DNA from: a virus
IMG/VR virus record: IMGVR_UViG_3300027244_000194
Location: 1-64,000 of that record
Length of the DNA stretch: 64,000 nt
Strand: one strand, 5' to 3'
Both the position numbers and the translations under genes were made by a program. The notes beneath the pieces are model-generated. The model did not search any database. It was not told the origin of the DNA and worked only from the letters and a program-made list of their open reading frames with translations. This document shows, piece after piece, positions 41,835 to 50,136 of the stretch; position 1 is the stretch's first letter, and every line of letters begins with the position of its first letter.

Positions 41835-42602
41835 ATGATTATTTCACCATTTTTCCAACTAAGCGAGAATCAAGTTCTAGTTGCAGTAAGAAACCTACCT
41901 TATGTAGTTAACACTGAAACTAACGAGATCTCAGAAGCAGAAGGTCAAATCCCTTCAGAATTTACAAGACTTGTTGAAGCTCTTTCAGCATTCAGATTTG
42001 AAAACAATGAAATCAGATGGTTTCATGGAGTTAACAGAATGAGATACTCGATCGAAGAAGGCAAGTTCTTCTTGGGTAATAGCGAGATTTTATCTGAATC
42101 TTTCGTTAATCACGTTTTGGCAGCCGGTGTCATTAGATACGAACATAAAGAGACCGCTGAGCTATTCGTTGAAGCAGCTTCTAACGTTGATAAGTACATC
42201 GCTCTAGATTTCGTTCAGACATTTGAAAATGCTAATAACGTTGTAGATCTATTCAAACTAGAAGAAAACGTTTACACATCTACGTTCAACAAATCTACAA
42301 GAATGCAGAAGTTCACAAGAGTTAACACTGCAAATACAGCGATTGAGTACGTAACTGAAAAGACTGGTCTTGACGCTTCAATGTTCCTATCTAATCTATT
42401 AGAAGGTGAAGCAGCTGATAGAGTTGTAACTCTTAAGAAGATCGAAAATCTAGAAGAAATGATTCACTTCTTAAAGGATCAGAGAAATCTTCTAGCTGAC
42501 GCAGACAGATCTATCGATGAAATCAAAGCAGCTGATGCTCTGATTGAAGGTGAGATCAAGAAGATTGAGGCAGATATTGCCGAAGTCAAATCTGCACTTT
42601 AA
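41835..42602 (+). CDS. Hypothetical late protein with coiled coil
   Basis: A 255-residue protein with its own late-type box. The first 200 residues are mixed alpha/beta (MIISPFFQLSENQVLVAVRN). The C-terminus is a coiled coil (KKIENLEEMIHFLKDQRNLL to the end). It is bracketed by promoter and terminator, so it is a single-gene late unit, probably a virion protein made in quantity. No family recognised. Confidence 0.55.
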   Translation: MIISPFFQLSENQVLVAVRNLPYVVNTETNEISEAEGQIPSEFTRLVEALSAFRFENNEIRWFHGVNRMRYSIEEGKFFLGNSEILSESFVNHVLAAGVIRYEHKETAELFVEAASNVDKYIALDFVQTFENANNVVDLFKLEENVYTSTFNKSTRMQKFTRVNTANTAIEYVTEKTGLDASMFLSNLLEGEAADRVVTLKKIENLEEMIHFLKDQRNLLADADRSIDEIKAADALIEGEIKKIEADIAEVKSAL

Positions 42603-42621
42603 TTTACTTTAACCCTACACG

Positions 42622-42652
42622 AAAAGGCCAGGAATAAACTTTCTGGCCTTTT
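42622..42652 (+). terminator. Intrinsic terminator
   Basis: Ten-base-pair stem AAAAGGCCAG/CTGGCCTTTT with an 11-nt loop, 20 nt after the stop at 42602. Confidence 0.8.
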
Positions 42653-42690
42653 AGGTGTATAAAAGGTATCAAATAATACACAACACAACA

Positions 42691-43062
42691 GTGGCTAGAA
42701 ATTATCTTAATAACAAGGATCTTTACAACGAGATCGTTAAGTCAAAAGATCAGGACAAATTAACTTCTGATGCTGAAAAAATGCTGATGCTTTTGGCGGA
42801 TCGAGCCATTCGTAAAATGAAATACGTCTACGATGAAGATCGAGAGGACTGTCTTCAGTTTGCGCTACTAGATATGTTGAAGTATTGGAGAAACTTCAAT
42901 CCACAATACCCTAATGCATTTGCATATTTTACAGAGATTGCAAAGCGAGGTTATGCAAAGGGTTGGAATAAGATTCATCCACAAAAGTATAAGGGCACAC
43001 TTTCAATCGATCGTGCAGGTTATAGAACCGAAGATGGAGAAGGTGGAATTTACACAATTTAA
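42691..43062 (+). CDS. 55: Late sigma factor gp55
   Basis: Phage sigma factor that directs RNA polymerase to late promoters. GTG 42691 gives V/M-A-R-N-Y-L-N-N-K-D-L-Y, matching T4 gp55 Y-V-N-N-K-E-L; an upstream GTG at 42655 would add 12 residues but lies in the promoter/terminator zone. The middle has Y-D-E-D-R-E-D-C-L-Q-F-A and N-A-F-A-Y-F-T-E-I, the sigma region 2-like helix pair. At 123 residues it is shorter than T4 gp55 (185); the C-terminal clamp-binding part seems reduced. It overlaps gp4 by 1 nt. Confidence 0.7.
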   Translation: MARNYLNNKDLYNEIVKSKDQDKLTSDAEKMLMLLADRAIRKMKYVYDEDREDCLQFALLDMLKYWRNFNPQYPNAFAYFTEIAKRGYAKGWNKIHPQKYKGTLSIDRAGYRTEDGEGGIYTI

Positions 43063-43538
43063 TGTCAATTAAACGGGTTAAACCTACTAAGAAATCTGGA
43101 TTCATCCAAGGTTACTATAAGCCTCACAACTTAGAAAAGTATGTGGGTCCGCAACCCGTTATTTTCAGAAGTTCATGGGAACGTAAGTTCATGATTTGGT
43201 GCGACACCAATGAAAGAGTTCTAATGTGGTCTAGTGAACCGATTGAAATCAAGTATTGGTCAACTCTTTACAAAAAAGAAAGAACCTACCACCCCGATTT
43301 TTACATTAAGATCCTAAAGGAAGATGGTTCCCAAGAGCAATTGATTGTTGAAATCAAACCCGAAGCTCAAATCACTAAGCCTGAACCACCGAAGACAAAT
43401 TCGAAAAAGGCAATTGACGGTTATAAATTCTTAGCCGAACAGTACGTTACGAATCGTGATAAATATATTTCAGCTAAAAAGTATGCTGAAGACCGAGGTT
43501 GTAGGTTTGTTGTTATGACAGAAAACTCGCTTAAGTGA
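43062..43538 (+). CDS. 4: Head completion protein gp4
   Basis: Head completion protein of the PD-(D/E)XK fold, 158 residues (T4 gp4: 150). Readable pattern: Y-V-G-P-Q-P-V-I-F-R-S-S-W-E-R-K-F, W-C-D-T-N, W-S-S-E-P-I-E-I, then the nuclease-like core H-P-D-F-Y-I-K and L-I-V-E-I-K-P. It acts after packaging, before tail joining. Confidence 0.85.
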   Translation: MSIKRVKPTKKSGFIQGYYKPHNLEKYVGPQPVIFRSSWERKFMIWCDTNERVLMWSSEPIEIKYWSTLYKKERTYHPDFYIKILKEDGSQEQLIVEIKPEAQITKPEPPKTNSKKAIDGYKFLAEQYVTNRDKYISAKKYAEDRGCRFVVMTENSLK

Positions 43539-44140
43539 TGGGAGAAATCAAATCTAAAATAGCAAAGTATTCTAAGGATAATGGAGGTAAGACGGCTGCT
43601 CGAAAGGCGGCCGAGGTATGGTATAACAAAGCTTTAAACTCTTTTAGAGATAAAAGTGTTGCTAAATCGAAAACTTTACCCTTTATTCCCGGTAAAATAT
43701 ATGTTTTCAGGTATGATAACCCGAAAACAGAACAATATCTTGCATGGTGGGACAGAAATCCCGTTGTGTTAGCGCTCGATCCAGTAGCAGGAAATGATTG
43801 CGGAATCAATCTAAATCTATTACCGGTTGAAATTAAAGAAAAACTGTTAGACGATATTTACACACGTCTCAGTGGTTCTATTAAGACACTAACGACAAGA
43901 GCAAAGGATGATGCCAATGCTCAGGGTCGATTACAAATGACTTATGCAGGTGCAAAAAGTTATTTAGACAGATACGGGTTTGGATTTGCTGTTAGGCAGT
44001 ACATCCCGATGTTGAAAAGAAAGCAAGCGGTTGTTAGTTATGAGAACTGGCACCTAATTGCGTTGTGCGATTTCATAGAACTAGAAGGAGCTTCATTAGC
44101 TAGCATTCAGAGACAGTTCAGAGATTACAACAAAAAATGA
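43538..44140 (+). CDS. Late protein, gp2-like DNA-end protector candidate
   Basis: A 200-residue basic protein coupled to gp4 (ATGA overlap; ATG 43538 preferred over GTG 43535). The middle contains P-G-K-I-Y-V-F-R-Y then W-W-D-R-N-P-V-V-L-A-L-D and G-I-N-L-N-L-L-P, a pattern I recall from T4-like head genes near gp4. In T4 genes 2 and 4 are adjacent, so gp2 (which protects DNA ends from RecBCD) is a reasonable but unproven candidate. Confidence 0.45.
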   Translation: MGEIKSKIAKYSKDNGGKTAARKAAEVWYNKALNSFRDKSVAKSKTLPFIPGKIYVFRYDNPKTEQYLAWWDRNPVVLALDPVAGNDCGINLNLLPVEIKEKLLDDIYTRLSGSIKTLTTRAKDDANAQGRLQMTYAGAKSYLDRYGFGFAVRQYIPMLKRKQAVVSYENWHLIALCDFIELEGASLASIQRQFRDYNKK

Positions 44141-44142
44141 AG

Positions 44143-44151
44143 AATATATAA
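44143..44151 (+). promoter_or_regulatory. Late-promoter-like box AATATATAA
   Basis: AGAATATATAACGAG directly after the previous stop and 21 nt before the portal gene. Confidence 0.5.
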
Positions 44152-44172
44152 CGAGAAACTAGTTTTTAACAC

Positions 44173-45780
44173 ATGGCAGGTTTTGTAGAAAATAGAAACG
44201 GTCCCCTATCGACGGGCAGAAGACCATTCACTCTTAGTGATGGTCTGAAGCGACTTTCGTCGTTCGGTATGTATTATGATGATTTGGTATTGCGCCAATC
44301 TCAAGCAATCGGACCAATGGAAGCGCAATTCGGTTACGGTCAGATCAACCCGATGGGTGTTGACAATGACGACATCTATGCTGCGTTTGCAGCGTTGTCG
44401 ATGACCGACACCAACATGAGAAAGCAAATTCCTTTCTTTGATAAAAACTATCCTGCTAAAAGAGATGAGCTTAGAAGATTCTCACTTCATGATGAAATTG
44501 AAGACATTCTTGACATTCTTTGTGATGAGACAGTTGTCTATGATGAAAAGAACTTTTTCTGTTATCCTGACATCATCGGATTTGATGTATCAGATGAAGT
44601 AGATGCTTATTTTAAGAGAGCATTTAGAGAAATCTATCAATACTTTGGTTTTAACCAAGATCAATCTGCATGGTACTATTTTAGAAAGTTCCTGATTGAT
44701 GGTTACCTAGCGTTTGAAATCATTTATTCACCTGACCAAAAGCAGATCATTGGTTTTAAAGAACTAGATCCTGTAACCCTAATGCCAGGTTATAATAAAG
44801 AAGACGGTAAAAAGGTTTGGATTCAATATAAGGATGATCCTATTAAGGAAAGAGTTCTTTATGATGCACAGATCATTTACATCTCATACTCTTCAATTAC
44901 AACTGCATCAAGAGTTTCTTATGTAGAAAGATTGGTTAGAGCATTTAACCTAATGAGAATCATGGAACACACCCGAGTTATTTGGGCAGTGACTAACGCT
45001 TCATTCAGAATGAAGTTTGTGATTCCAATGGGTGGTAAATCAAAAACACGTGCTAAGCAATCTCTAGCACAATTGATGAATAACTATAAAGAAGTCGTTG
45101 ACTTTGATTGGGAATCAGGTACACTGACAACCGACGGTAAGCCAATGATGCAGTTCAACAAAGAATACTGGTTGCCTTCAAAAGAAGGTGAATCACCAGA
45201 GATTGAAACCCTAGGAGGTGATGGTCCAGATCTATCAGACACGGAAGCTCTTAAGTACTTCTCTGATAAGTTGAAGCATGTATCTAAGATTCCATTCAAC
45301 CGTTTCATGTATGAAGATGGCGGTGGTGAATTCAACCTTGCAGCTGACGGTATGATTAGAGACGAAATCAAGTTCTCTAAATTTGTTAGACGTTTGAGAT
45401 CAGCTTTCCAAGAAGTTCTTGTAAAGCCACTGTTCATCCAGTTGTCTATTAAATTCCCAGAGTTTGCAGATGATGCTGCATTTAGAACTCAAATCGCTCT
45501 AAGATTTAATGAAGAGAACATGTTTGCTGAACTGAAGAACATGGAAATCATGGAACGTAGAATTGACTTCATCGGTTCATTGAAAGATAACCTAGTTATT
45601 ACTGATCCTGCAACGATGGAAGAAGAACACTACTTTGATATGGACTTCTTAGTTGACAGATACTTAAAACTAACTCCAGACGATAAAGCAGCTAACGATG
45701 CATATAAAGCTCGTAAAGAAGCTAAACAAGCTGGTGAAGATGATCCAGACCCAATGGCAGCGATGGGCGGAGGAATGTAA
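44173..45780 (+). CDS. 20: Portal protein gp20
   Basis: Dodecameric portal through which DNA enters and leaves the head. At 535 residues it matches T4 gp20 (524). Typical features are R-F-S-L-H-D-E-I-E-D-I-L-D, D-E-T-V-V-Y-D-E, the R-K-F-L-I-D-G-Y-L segment, and the C-terminal clip/stem region I-P-F-N-R-F-M-Y-E-D. It ends in an acidic/Met-Gly tail. It is the first gene of the 20-67-21-22-23 head cluster in the T4 order. Confidence 0.9.
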   Translation: MAGFVENRNGPLSTGRRPFTLSDGLKRLSSFGMYYDDLVLRQSQAIGPMEAQFGYGQINPMGVDNDDIYAAFAALSMTDTNMRKQIPFFDKNYPAKRDELRRFSLHDEIEDILDILCDETVVYDEKNFFCYPDIIGFDVSDEVDAYFKRAFREIYQYFGFNQDQSAWYYFRKFLIDGYLAFEIIYSPDQKQIIGFKELDPVTLMPGYNKEDGKKVWIQYKDDPIKERVLYDAQIIYISYSSITTASRVSYVERLVRAFNLMRIMEHTRVIWAVTNASFRMKFVIPMGGKSKTRAKQSLAQLMNNYKEVVDFDWESGTLTTDGKPMMQFNKEYWLPSKEGESPEIETLGGDGPDLSDTEALKYFSDKLKHVSKIPFNRFMYEDGGGEFNLAADGMIRDEIKFSKFVRRLRSAFQEVLVKPLFIQLSIKFPEFADDAAFRTQIALRFNEENMFAELKNMEIMERRIDFIGSLKDNLVITDPATMEEEHYFDMDFLVDRYLKLTPDDKAANDAYKARKEAKQAGEDDPDPMAAMGGGM

Positions 45781-45798
45781 CACACAGATAAATAGACT

Positions 45799-46143
45799 AT
45801 GAAAAATCTAAAGACATTTGAACAATACTGGTCTTCAATTACTGAAGATGCTATTAAAGCCGGAGAAGAATCAGAAGTTGTGATCGACGATATGATTACA
45901 ACCGATGGAACTGAAATCTCTTCAGAAGAGATCTTAGGCATTGTAATATCTTCTGAAACAGAGGAAGAAACAGTAGATAAAATGTACGATAAGTTTGGTC
46001 AATTATCATTTTCTACTGAAGACATTGAAAAGATCAAAAAGTATTTCAATGATTATCAAGCAGAAGTGAAAGAGAAAGAAAAAGAAGCTGAGAAAGAAGC
46101 TGATGGTGGAGATGGAGAGGAAGATCCTCTAGCAGATCTATAA
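45799..46143 (+). CDS. Prohead core protein, gp67-like
   Basis: A 114-residue protein beginning MKNLKTFEQYWSSITED, a CTS-like start with a possible cut after I-T-E. The rest is acidic and helical, ending in E-K-E-A-D-G-G-D-G-E-E-D-P-L. Acidic C-terminus, small size and position between portal and protease equal those of T4 gp67, a core protein degraded to internal peptides. Assigned by position and composition. Confidence 0.6.
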   Translation: MKNLKTFEQYWSSITEDAIKAGEESEVVIDDMITTDGTEISSEEILGIVISSETEEETVDKMYDKFGQLSFSTEDIEKIKKYFNDYQAEVKEKEKEAEKEADGGDGEEDPLADL

Positions 46144-46170
46144 AAAATCATTTTTCTCTTTTTTCATCAG

Positions 46171-46179
46171 GATATATAA
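46171..46179 (+). promoter_or_regulatory. Late-promoter-like box GATATATAA
   Basis: GGATATATAAACC, 21 nt before the protease-scaffold gene. Confidence 0.5.
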
Positions 46180-46200
46180 ACCAAATATACTATAAGGTTC

Positions 46201-48336
46201 ATGAATCAACATAATCTATTGATCCTTGAGAGATCATCGAATACACTGGACTTCAAATCAGAAGGAGGTTCATACGTACTCGAAGGTATTTTCGGAGAGC
46301 TGGACAAAAAGAATAGAAACAATCGTATCTATACAGCTGAAGAATACTTACCACAAATCGAATCTCTACAGGAGAAAATCAAGTCATCTAAGCTATTAGG
46401 TGAGCTTGATCACCCACAAAAATTTGACATTTCTCTAAGAAACGTTTCACACGTAATCGAGGAACTTCACTACGATCAAGATTCTAAGCAAATCAGAGGT
46501 AGAATCAGACTACTAGACACAGATGCTGGAAAGCAAGCTAAAGCTCTAGTTGATTCTGGCATTCCATTGCACATCTCTTCAAGAGCTGCTGGTGTTGTTG
46601 AATCAGACGGTAAAGTTAAAATCAAGCAACTTTTCACTTACGATCTAGTTGCTGATCCAGGTTTCGAGAACGCTGAACTTGCAAGAGTAAATGAATCTTA
46701 CGGACTAGCTAACGACGATCTAATTCAAATCTATGAAATTGGAGGAGTTGCTACTCTACTTGAAACAGAAACTAAAATCGAAAATAACGATACAAACATC
46801 ATGGAAAACAAAGCTAGATTTATAGCGGTTGAAGATTTCAACAAGTACTCTGCCTACCTTGCTGAAGAGATCAAATCGCTTAAAGAAGCTCTAGCCGCCG
46901 TTTCTACTGAGACTATTGAAGAGAAGATGAAAGCTCTTACAGAGTACGTAGAATACGTTGCTGAAAGAGCTGACAAAGGTATTCAGTACTCTGAGTACGT
47001 TGCAGAAAAATTAGATGGTAACATCGAATACTCTAACTACTTGGCAGAAAAGTTGGACCAAGGAATTGAATACTCTGAGCACATCGCTGAGTCAGTAAAT
47101 AACGTTAAGGATTACGCTAATTATTTGGCAGAATCTTACAACGAAGGTGTTACTACAGGTGAGAATGTTCAAAAGTATCTAAACTACCTAAAAGAAAACA
47201 TCGAGTCAATCTCTGAATACGCTGATTACATTGCTGAAACTATTAATTCTAACCTAATCGTTGAAGAAGAAGGTGAAGGAGCAGCAAAAGATCACGAAGA
47301 AGCAGCAGACAAGAACGAGCTAGAAAACGTTGGTGACAATTCAGCTGAAGGTTCAGTTGATGCAGCTGGTGAAGAAGCTGGTGTTGAAGCTGAAGACCTA
47401 GAGGCTGACACTAAAGAGGTTTACTCTGAAGATGACAAGAAAGAACTTGACGCAGCTGATCAAGACGCACCAGAAGATGAAGGTGAAGAAGCTGCTAAAG
47501 AAGTTGTTGAAGCTGAAGAGTCAGAAGAGACTGAAGAGACTGAAGAAGTCGAAGAAGGAAGAGCTTTCGCTGCTGCAGCTAAAGAAGCTAAAGATAAAGG
47601 TGAGAAAGAATTTGAATTCGACGGTAAGACATACCCTGTAACAGTTAAAGAAGGTGAAGAAGTTGAAGAATCTGCTGAAGGTGCTATCGACGCTGAAGAC
47701 CTAGAAGCTGATATGGACGAAGTTTCTTCTGAAGACGATAAGAAAATCACTAAGCAAGCTGATCAGGAAATTCCATCTGAAGAAGATGCAATCACCGATG
47801 ACGCTCTAGAGTCTTACAAAAGAGAAATCTCTGAGAAGCTTTCTTCTCTAATCAACAAAGCTACTGAAAAGAAGACTAACGATCCTCACTTCTTCAAGTT
47901 TGTATCTGAATCTACTAAGACAAGATTCAACGAACTAGAAGTTGAAGACAGAACTAAAGTTCTTTCAGCAGTTGAAGGTAGAGGTTACCTAACAGAGTCA
48001 CAAATTGTTACTCTAATGGAAGGTGCTCTAGTTGAAGTTGCAGGTCAAACTACTCCTTACTTTGTGGAAGCTGCTCCAGCTGAATACAAAGAGATCTGGA
48101 ATAACCTATCTGAAGCTAAGAGAAATCAATTATCTGCTCAAGCTAAGATGGTGAAGCTTTCTACTCCTTACCAAGTTGCTAACTTCTGGCAAACAAGAGA
48201 TCTAAGAGAAGTTGCTCCAGTTATGGAAAAGCTAACTATGATCACAGAAGCTAAGAAAGAAGAAGCTCCTAAGAAATCTATCGGTTACGATGTAACTGGT
48301 ATTGGCGAAGAAATCGCTAAGAGATTTAAGAAGTAA
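46201..48336 (+). CDS. 21-22: Fused prohead protease gp21 and core scaffold gp22
   Basis: A 711-residue fusion. Residues 1-190 are the gp21 serine protease: L-E-G-I-F-G-E-L-D, N-R-N-N-R-I-Y, L-G-E-L-D-H-P (catalytic His region), and I-S-S-R-A-A-G (catalytic Ser). Then come seven 14-residue helical repeats (46945-47259), a long acidic part with one E-F-E-F-D-G-K-T-Y module, and a gp22-like helical C-terminus. T4 makes gp21 and gp22 from separate genes. An in-frame ATG at 46801 (MENKARFIAVEDF), after L-L-E-T-E, could yield scaffold alone, like lambda C/Nu3. Terminator follows. Confidence 0.8.
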   Translation: MNQHNLLILERSSNTLDFKSEGGSYVLEGIFGELDKKNRNNRIYTAEEYLPQIESLQEKIKSSKLLGELDHPQKFDISLRNVSHVIEELHYDQDSKQIRGRIRLLDTDAGKQAKALVDSGIPLHISSRAAGVVESDGKVKIKQLFTYDLVADPGFENAELARVNESYGLANDDLIQIYEIGGVATLLETETKIENNDTNIMENKARFIAVEDFNKYSAYLAEEIKSLKEALAAVSTETIEEKMKALTEYVEYVAERADKGIQYSEYVAEKLDGNIEYSNYLAEKLDQGIEYSEHIAESVNNVKDYANYLAESYNEGVTTGENVQKYLNYLKENIESISEYADYIAETINSNLIVEEEGEGAAKDHEEAADKNELENVGDNSAEGSVDAAGEEAGVEAEDLEADTKEVYSEDDKKELDAADQDAPEDEGEEAAKEVVEAEESEETEETEEVEEGRAFAAAAKEAKDKGEKEFEFDGKTYPVTVKEGEEVEESAEGAIDAEDLEADMDEVSSEDDKKITKQADQEIPSEEDAITDDALESYKREISEKLSSLINKATEKKTNDPHFFKFVSESTKTRFNELEVEDRTKVLSAVEGRGYLTESQIVTLMEGALVEVAGQTTPYFVEAAPAEYKEIWNNLSEAKRNQLSAQAKMVKLSTPYQVANFWQTRDLREVAPVMEKLTMITEAKKEEAPKKSIGYDVTGIGEEIAKRFKK
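46945..47259 (+). repeat. Seven 14-residue repeats in the scaffold
   Basis: Consensus Y-S-x-Y-[VL]-A-E-K-L-D-x-G-I-E: five in tandem from residue 249, a 7-residue break, then two more. Fourteen residues equal two heptads, so the block is an extended regular coiled coil, suitable for the prohead core. Confidence 0.75.
47554..47652 (+). repeat. E-F-E-F-D-G-K-T-Y module in the scaffold
   Basis: Residues 452-484, matching two modules of the 9948 gene. It is flanked by a roughly 30-residue acidic duplication (A-E-D-L-E-A-D...E-D-D-K-K at both sides). Confidence 0.7.
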
Positions 48337-48343
48337 TACTAAC

Positions 48344-48375
48344 GAGCCCAGATCCATTGGGTCTGGGCTCTTCTT
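48344..48375 (+). terminator. Intrinsic terminator after scaffold
   Basis: Perfect 9-bp stem GAGCCCAGA/TCTGGGCTC, 9-nt loop, followed by TTCTT. The 207-nt gap to gp23 also holds the late-type box at 48455 and A/T-rich leader. Confidence 0.85.
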
Positions 48376-48454
48376 ATAAAACATAATCAGGTAAATAAAA
48401 AATCATATTTTTCATTTTTTTCAAAAAAATCTGAAAAGGTTATCAAATTAACTG

Positions 48455-48463
48455 AATATATAC
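48455..48463 (+). promoter_or_regulatory. Late-promoter-like box before major capsid gene
   Basis: AATATATAC, 80 nt before the gp23 start, giving an unusually long, A-rich 5' leader compared with other late genes. Confidence 0.5.
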
Positions 48464-48543
48464 CCTAATCGACAAGAACGAAGAAGCAAAACGTTCAAGC
48501 ATGTCGAATCAAAACCAAACGCCAAAAAAAATTATAAATTACA

Positions 48544-50037
48544 ATGGCAAATTTAATCAATGAAGCTGAAATCAGAGCAACATGGGCTCCTATCATCGAG
48601 TCTGCTACTGGTATCAACGATTCAAACAAACTAGCTTGGATGTCAGAATACTGCCACAATCACAAGCTTTATGAAGAAGCTACACTTTCTTCAGTTCTAC
48701 CATCTATGGTAAAAGGTATGGGTGCAGTTTCTTTCCCATCAGCATTCAACACTGCAGGTTCTGCAGGTGACGGTTCTGGTGACAAGTCTCCATCACTACT
48801 TCCTCTAGCAATGCAAGTTGCTGCACAAACTGTAGGTCTAGATCTAGTTCCTGTAGTTCCTATGGCTGGTCCAATGGGTCTACTTTCTTACCTAGACTTC
48901 GTATACGACGGTGGCGCGAAGAGAGATGACGCTAAACTAGCTAACGTATACTACTTCTCAACTGATTCAGGTACTGGTGCTGATATCGCTGGTGGTGCTA
49001 CTCACGCTGCATACGAGTTCGTTGGTACTTCAAGAATCGACGGTAACGACATCTACAAGGTGATCGGTACTGCACTAATCGATGCTAACGTACAAGCTGA
49101 CTTCAGATTGGCTGTAGCTGTTCCAGCTGCAACAGTTGAACTAGTTAAGGCTCTAGAAGACCACATTCCTGGTTTCTCTGCATCTAACGCTGCTGGCGAT
49201 CCTTTCAAGAGAGAAGACGGTGAGAGAAAGGCTGAGAACATCATGGGTCTATCTCTATTCTCTAAGTCAGTTGCTGCTGAAACTTTCCAAGTTGCTGCTG
49301 CAGTTACTAGAGAGCAAGTTCAAGATCTTAAGCAATTCGGTGTTGACGCTGTAGCTCAAGTTGAGGCAGTTCTAACTAACGAACTAACTCAGTCAATCAA
49401 CAACCTAATCCTAAGAGAAATGAAGGTTCTAGGTTACAGAAACGTTAAGTCTGTATTCCCAGCAGCTCCTCTTAATGTACTTGGTAATTCAACTGGTTTC
49501 GACCTAAAACTTCCTGCTGCTGCTGATCTAGCTGGTGGCGAGACTGTTGCTTCAGTTCACAGAAGACTTCTTTCACAGATTCTAGCTGCTGCTAACTTGA
49601 TCGCTAACAGAGGTAGAAGAGGTGCTGGTAACTTCGCAGTTGTTGGTCCACAGACTGCAACTGTTCTTCAAGCTGTAGCTGGTTTCGTTGCAAACCCAAT
49701 GGCTAACACTATCTCTCAAGCTGCTGGTGCTATCTACCCTGTAGGTTCTGTTGCTGGTATCAATGTTTACACTGATCCAAGAAAAGCATGGGACGATTAC
49801 ACTGTAGTAGTTGGTAGAAAAGGTGATGGTAACTCTCCAGGTCTAGTATTCATGCCATACCTAATGGCTGAATCAGTTCAGACTATCGCAGAGGGTACTA
49901 TGGCTCCTAAGATTGCTGTTAAGTCTAGATTCGCTCTAGTTGAAGCAGGTTTCCACCCAGAGACTCAGTACGTATCATTCGAAGTTACGAATGACGCAGC
50001 TGGTGCTACTTGGTCTAACCTACTAAACCTAGCTTAA
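48544..50037 (+). CDS. 23: Major capsid protein gp23
   Basis: Main head protein, 497 residues (T4: 521). Matches the T4-like capsid pattern: L-V-P-V-V-P-M-A-G-P-M-G-L, R-E-Q-V-Q-D-L-K-Q-F-G-V-D, N-R-G-R-R-G-A-G-N-F, and I-Y-P-V-G-S-V-A-G-I. A probable gp21 cut lies in H-K-L-Y-E-E-A near residue 45, earlier than the T4 site (65). Codon use is strongly biased to CTA, GCT and GTT, as for a very highly expressed gene. Own promoter and terminator. Confidence 0.92.
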   Translation: MANLINEAEIRATWAPIIESATGINDSNKLAWMSEYCHNHKLYEEATLSSVLPSMVKGMGAVSFPSAFNTAGSAGDGSGDKSPSLLPLAMQVAAQTVGLDLVPVVPMAGPMGLLSYLDFVYDGGAKRDDAKLANVYYFSTDSGTGADIAGGATHAAYEFVGTSRIDGNDIYKVIGTALIDANVQADFRLAVAVPAATVELVKALEDHIPGFSASNAAGDPFKREDGERKAENIMGLSLFSKSVAAETFQVAAAVTREQVQDLKQFGVDAVAQVEAVLTNELTQSINNLILREMKVLGYRNVKSVFPAAPLNVLGNSTGFDLKLPAAADLAGGETVASVHRRLLSQILAAANLIANRGRRGAGNFAVVGPQTATVLQAVAGFVANPMANTISQAAGAIYPVGSVAGINVYTDPRKAWDDYTVVVGRKGDGNSPGLVFMPYLMAESVQTIAEGTMAPKIAVKSRFALVEAGFHPETQYVSFEVTNDAAGATWSNLLNLA

Positions 50038-50063
50038 TCTTTAGATTTAGTATAATCCTTCTT

Positions 50064-50096
50064 GAAGGGCTCCAGAAATGGAGCCCTTCTTTTTTT
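50064..50096 (+). terminator. Intrinsic terminator after capsid gene
   Basis: Perfect 11-bp stem GAAGGGCTCCA/TGGAGCCCTTC with a GAAA tetraloop and seven T. The strongest terminator in the window. Confidence 0.9.
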
Positions 50097-50100
50097 ATAG

Positions 50101-50109
50101 GATATATAG
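50101..50109 (+). promoter_or_regulatory. Late-promoter-like box GATATATAG
   Basis: GGATATATAGG, just after the capsid terminator and 27 nt before the next start. Confidence 0.5.
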
Positions 50110-50136
50110 GTTATAGATAAAAATACATCTACAACT

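Noticed and set aside
47460-47750. Minus-strand Ser-rich frame opposite the scaffold gene
   Set aside because: The Ser-rich product is simply the antisense reading of GAA/GCT-rich codons in the acidic region.
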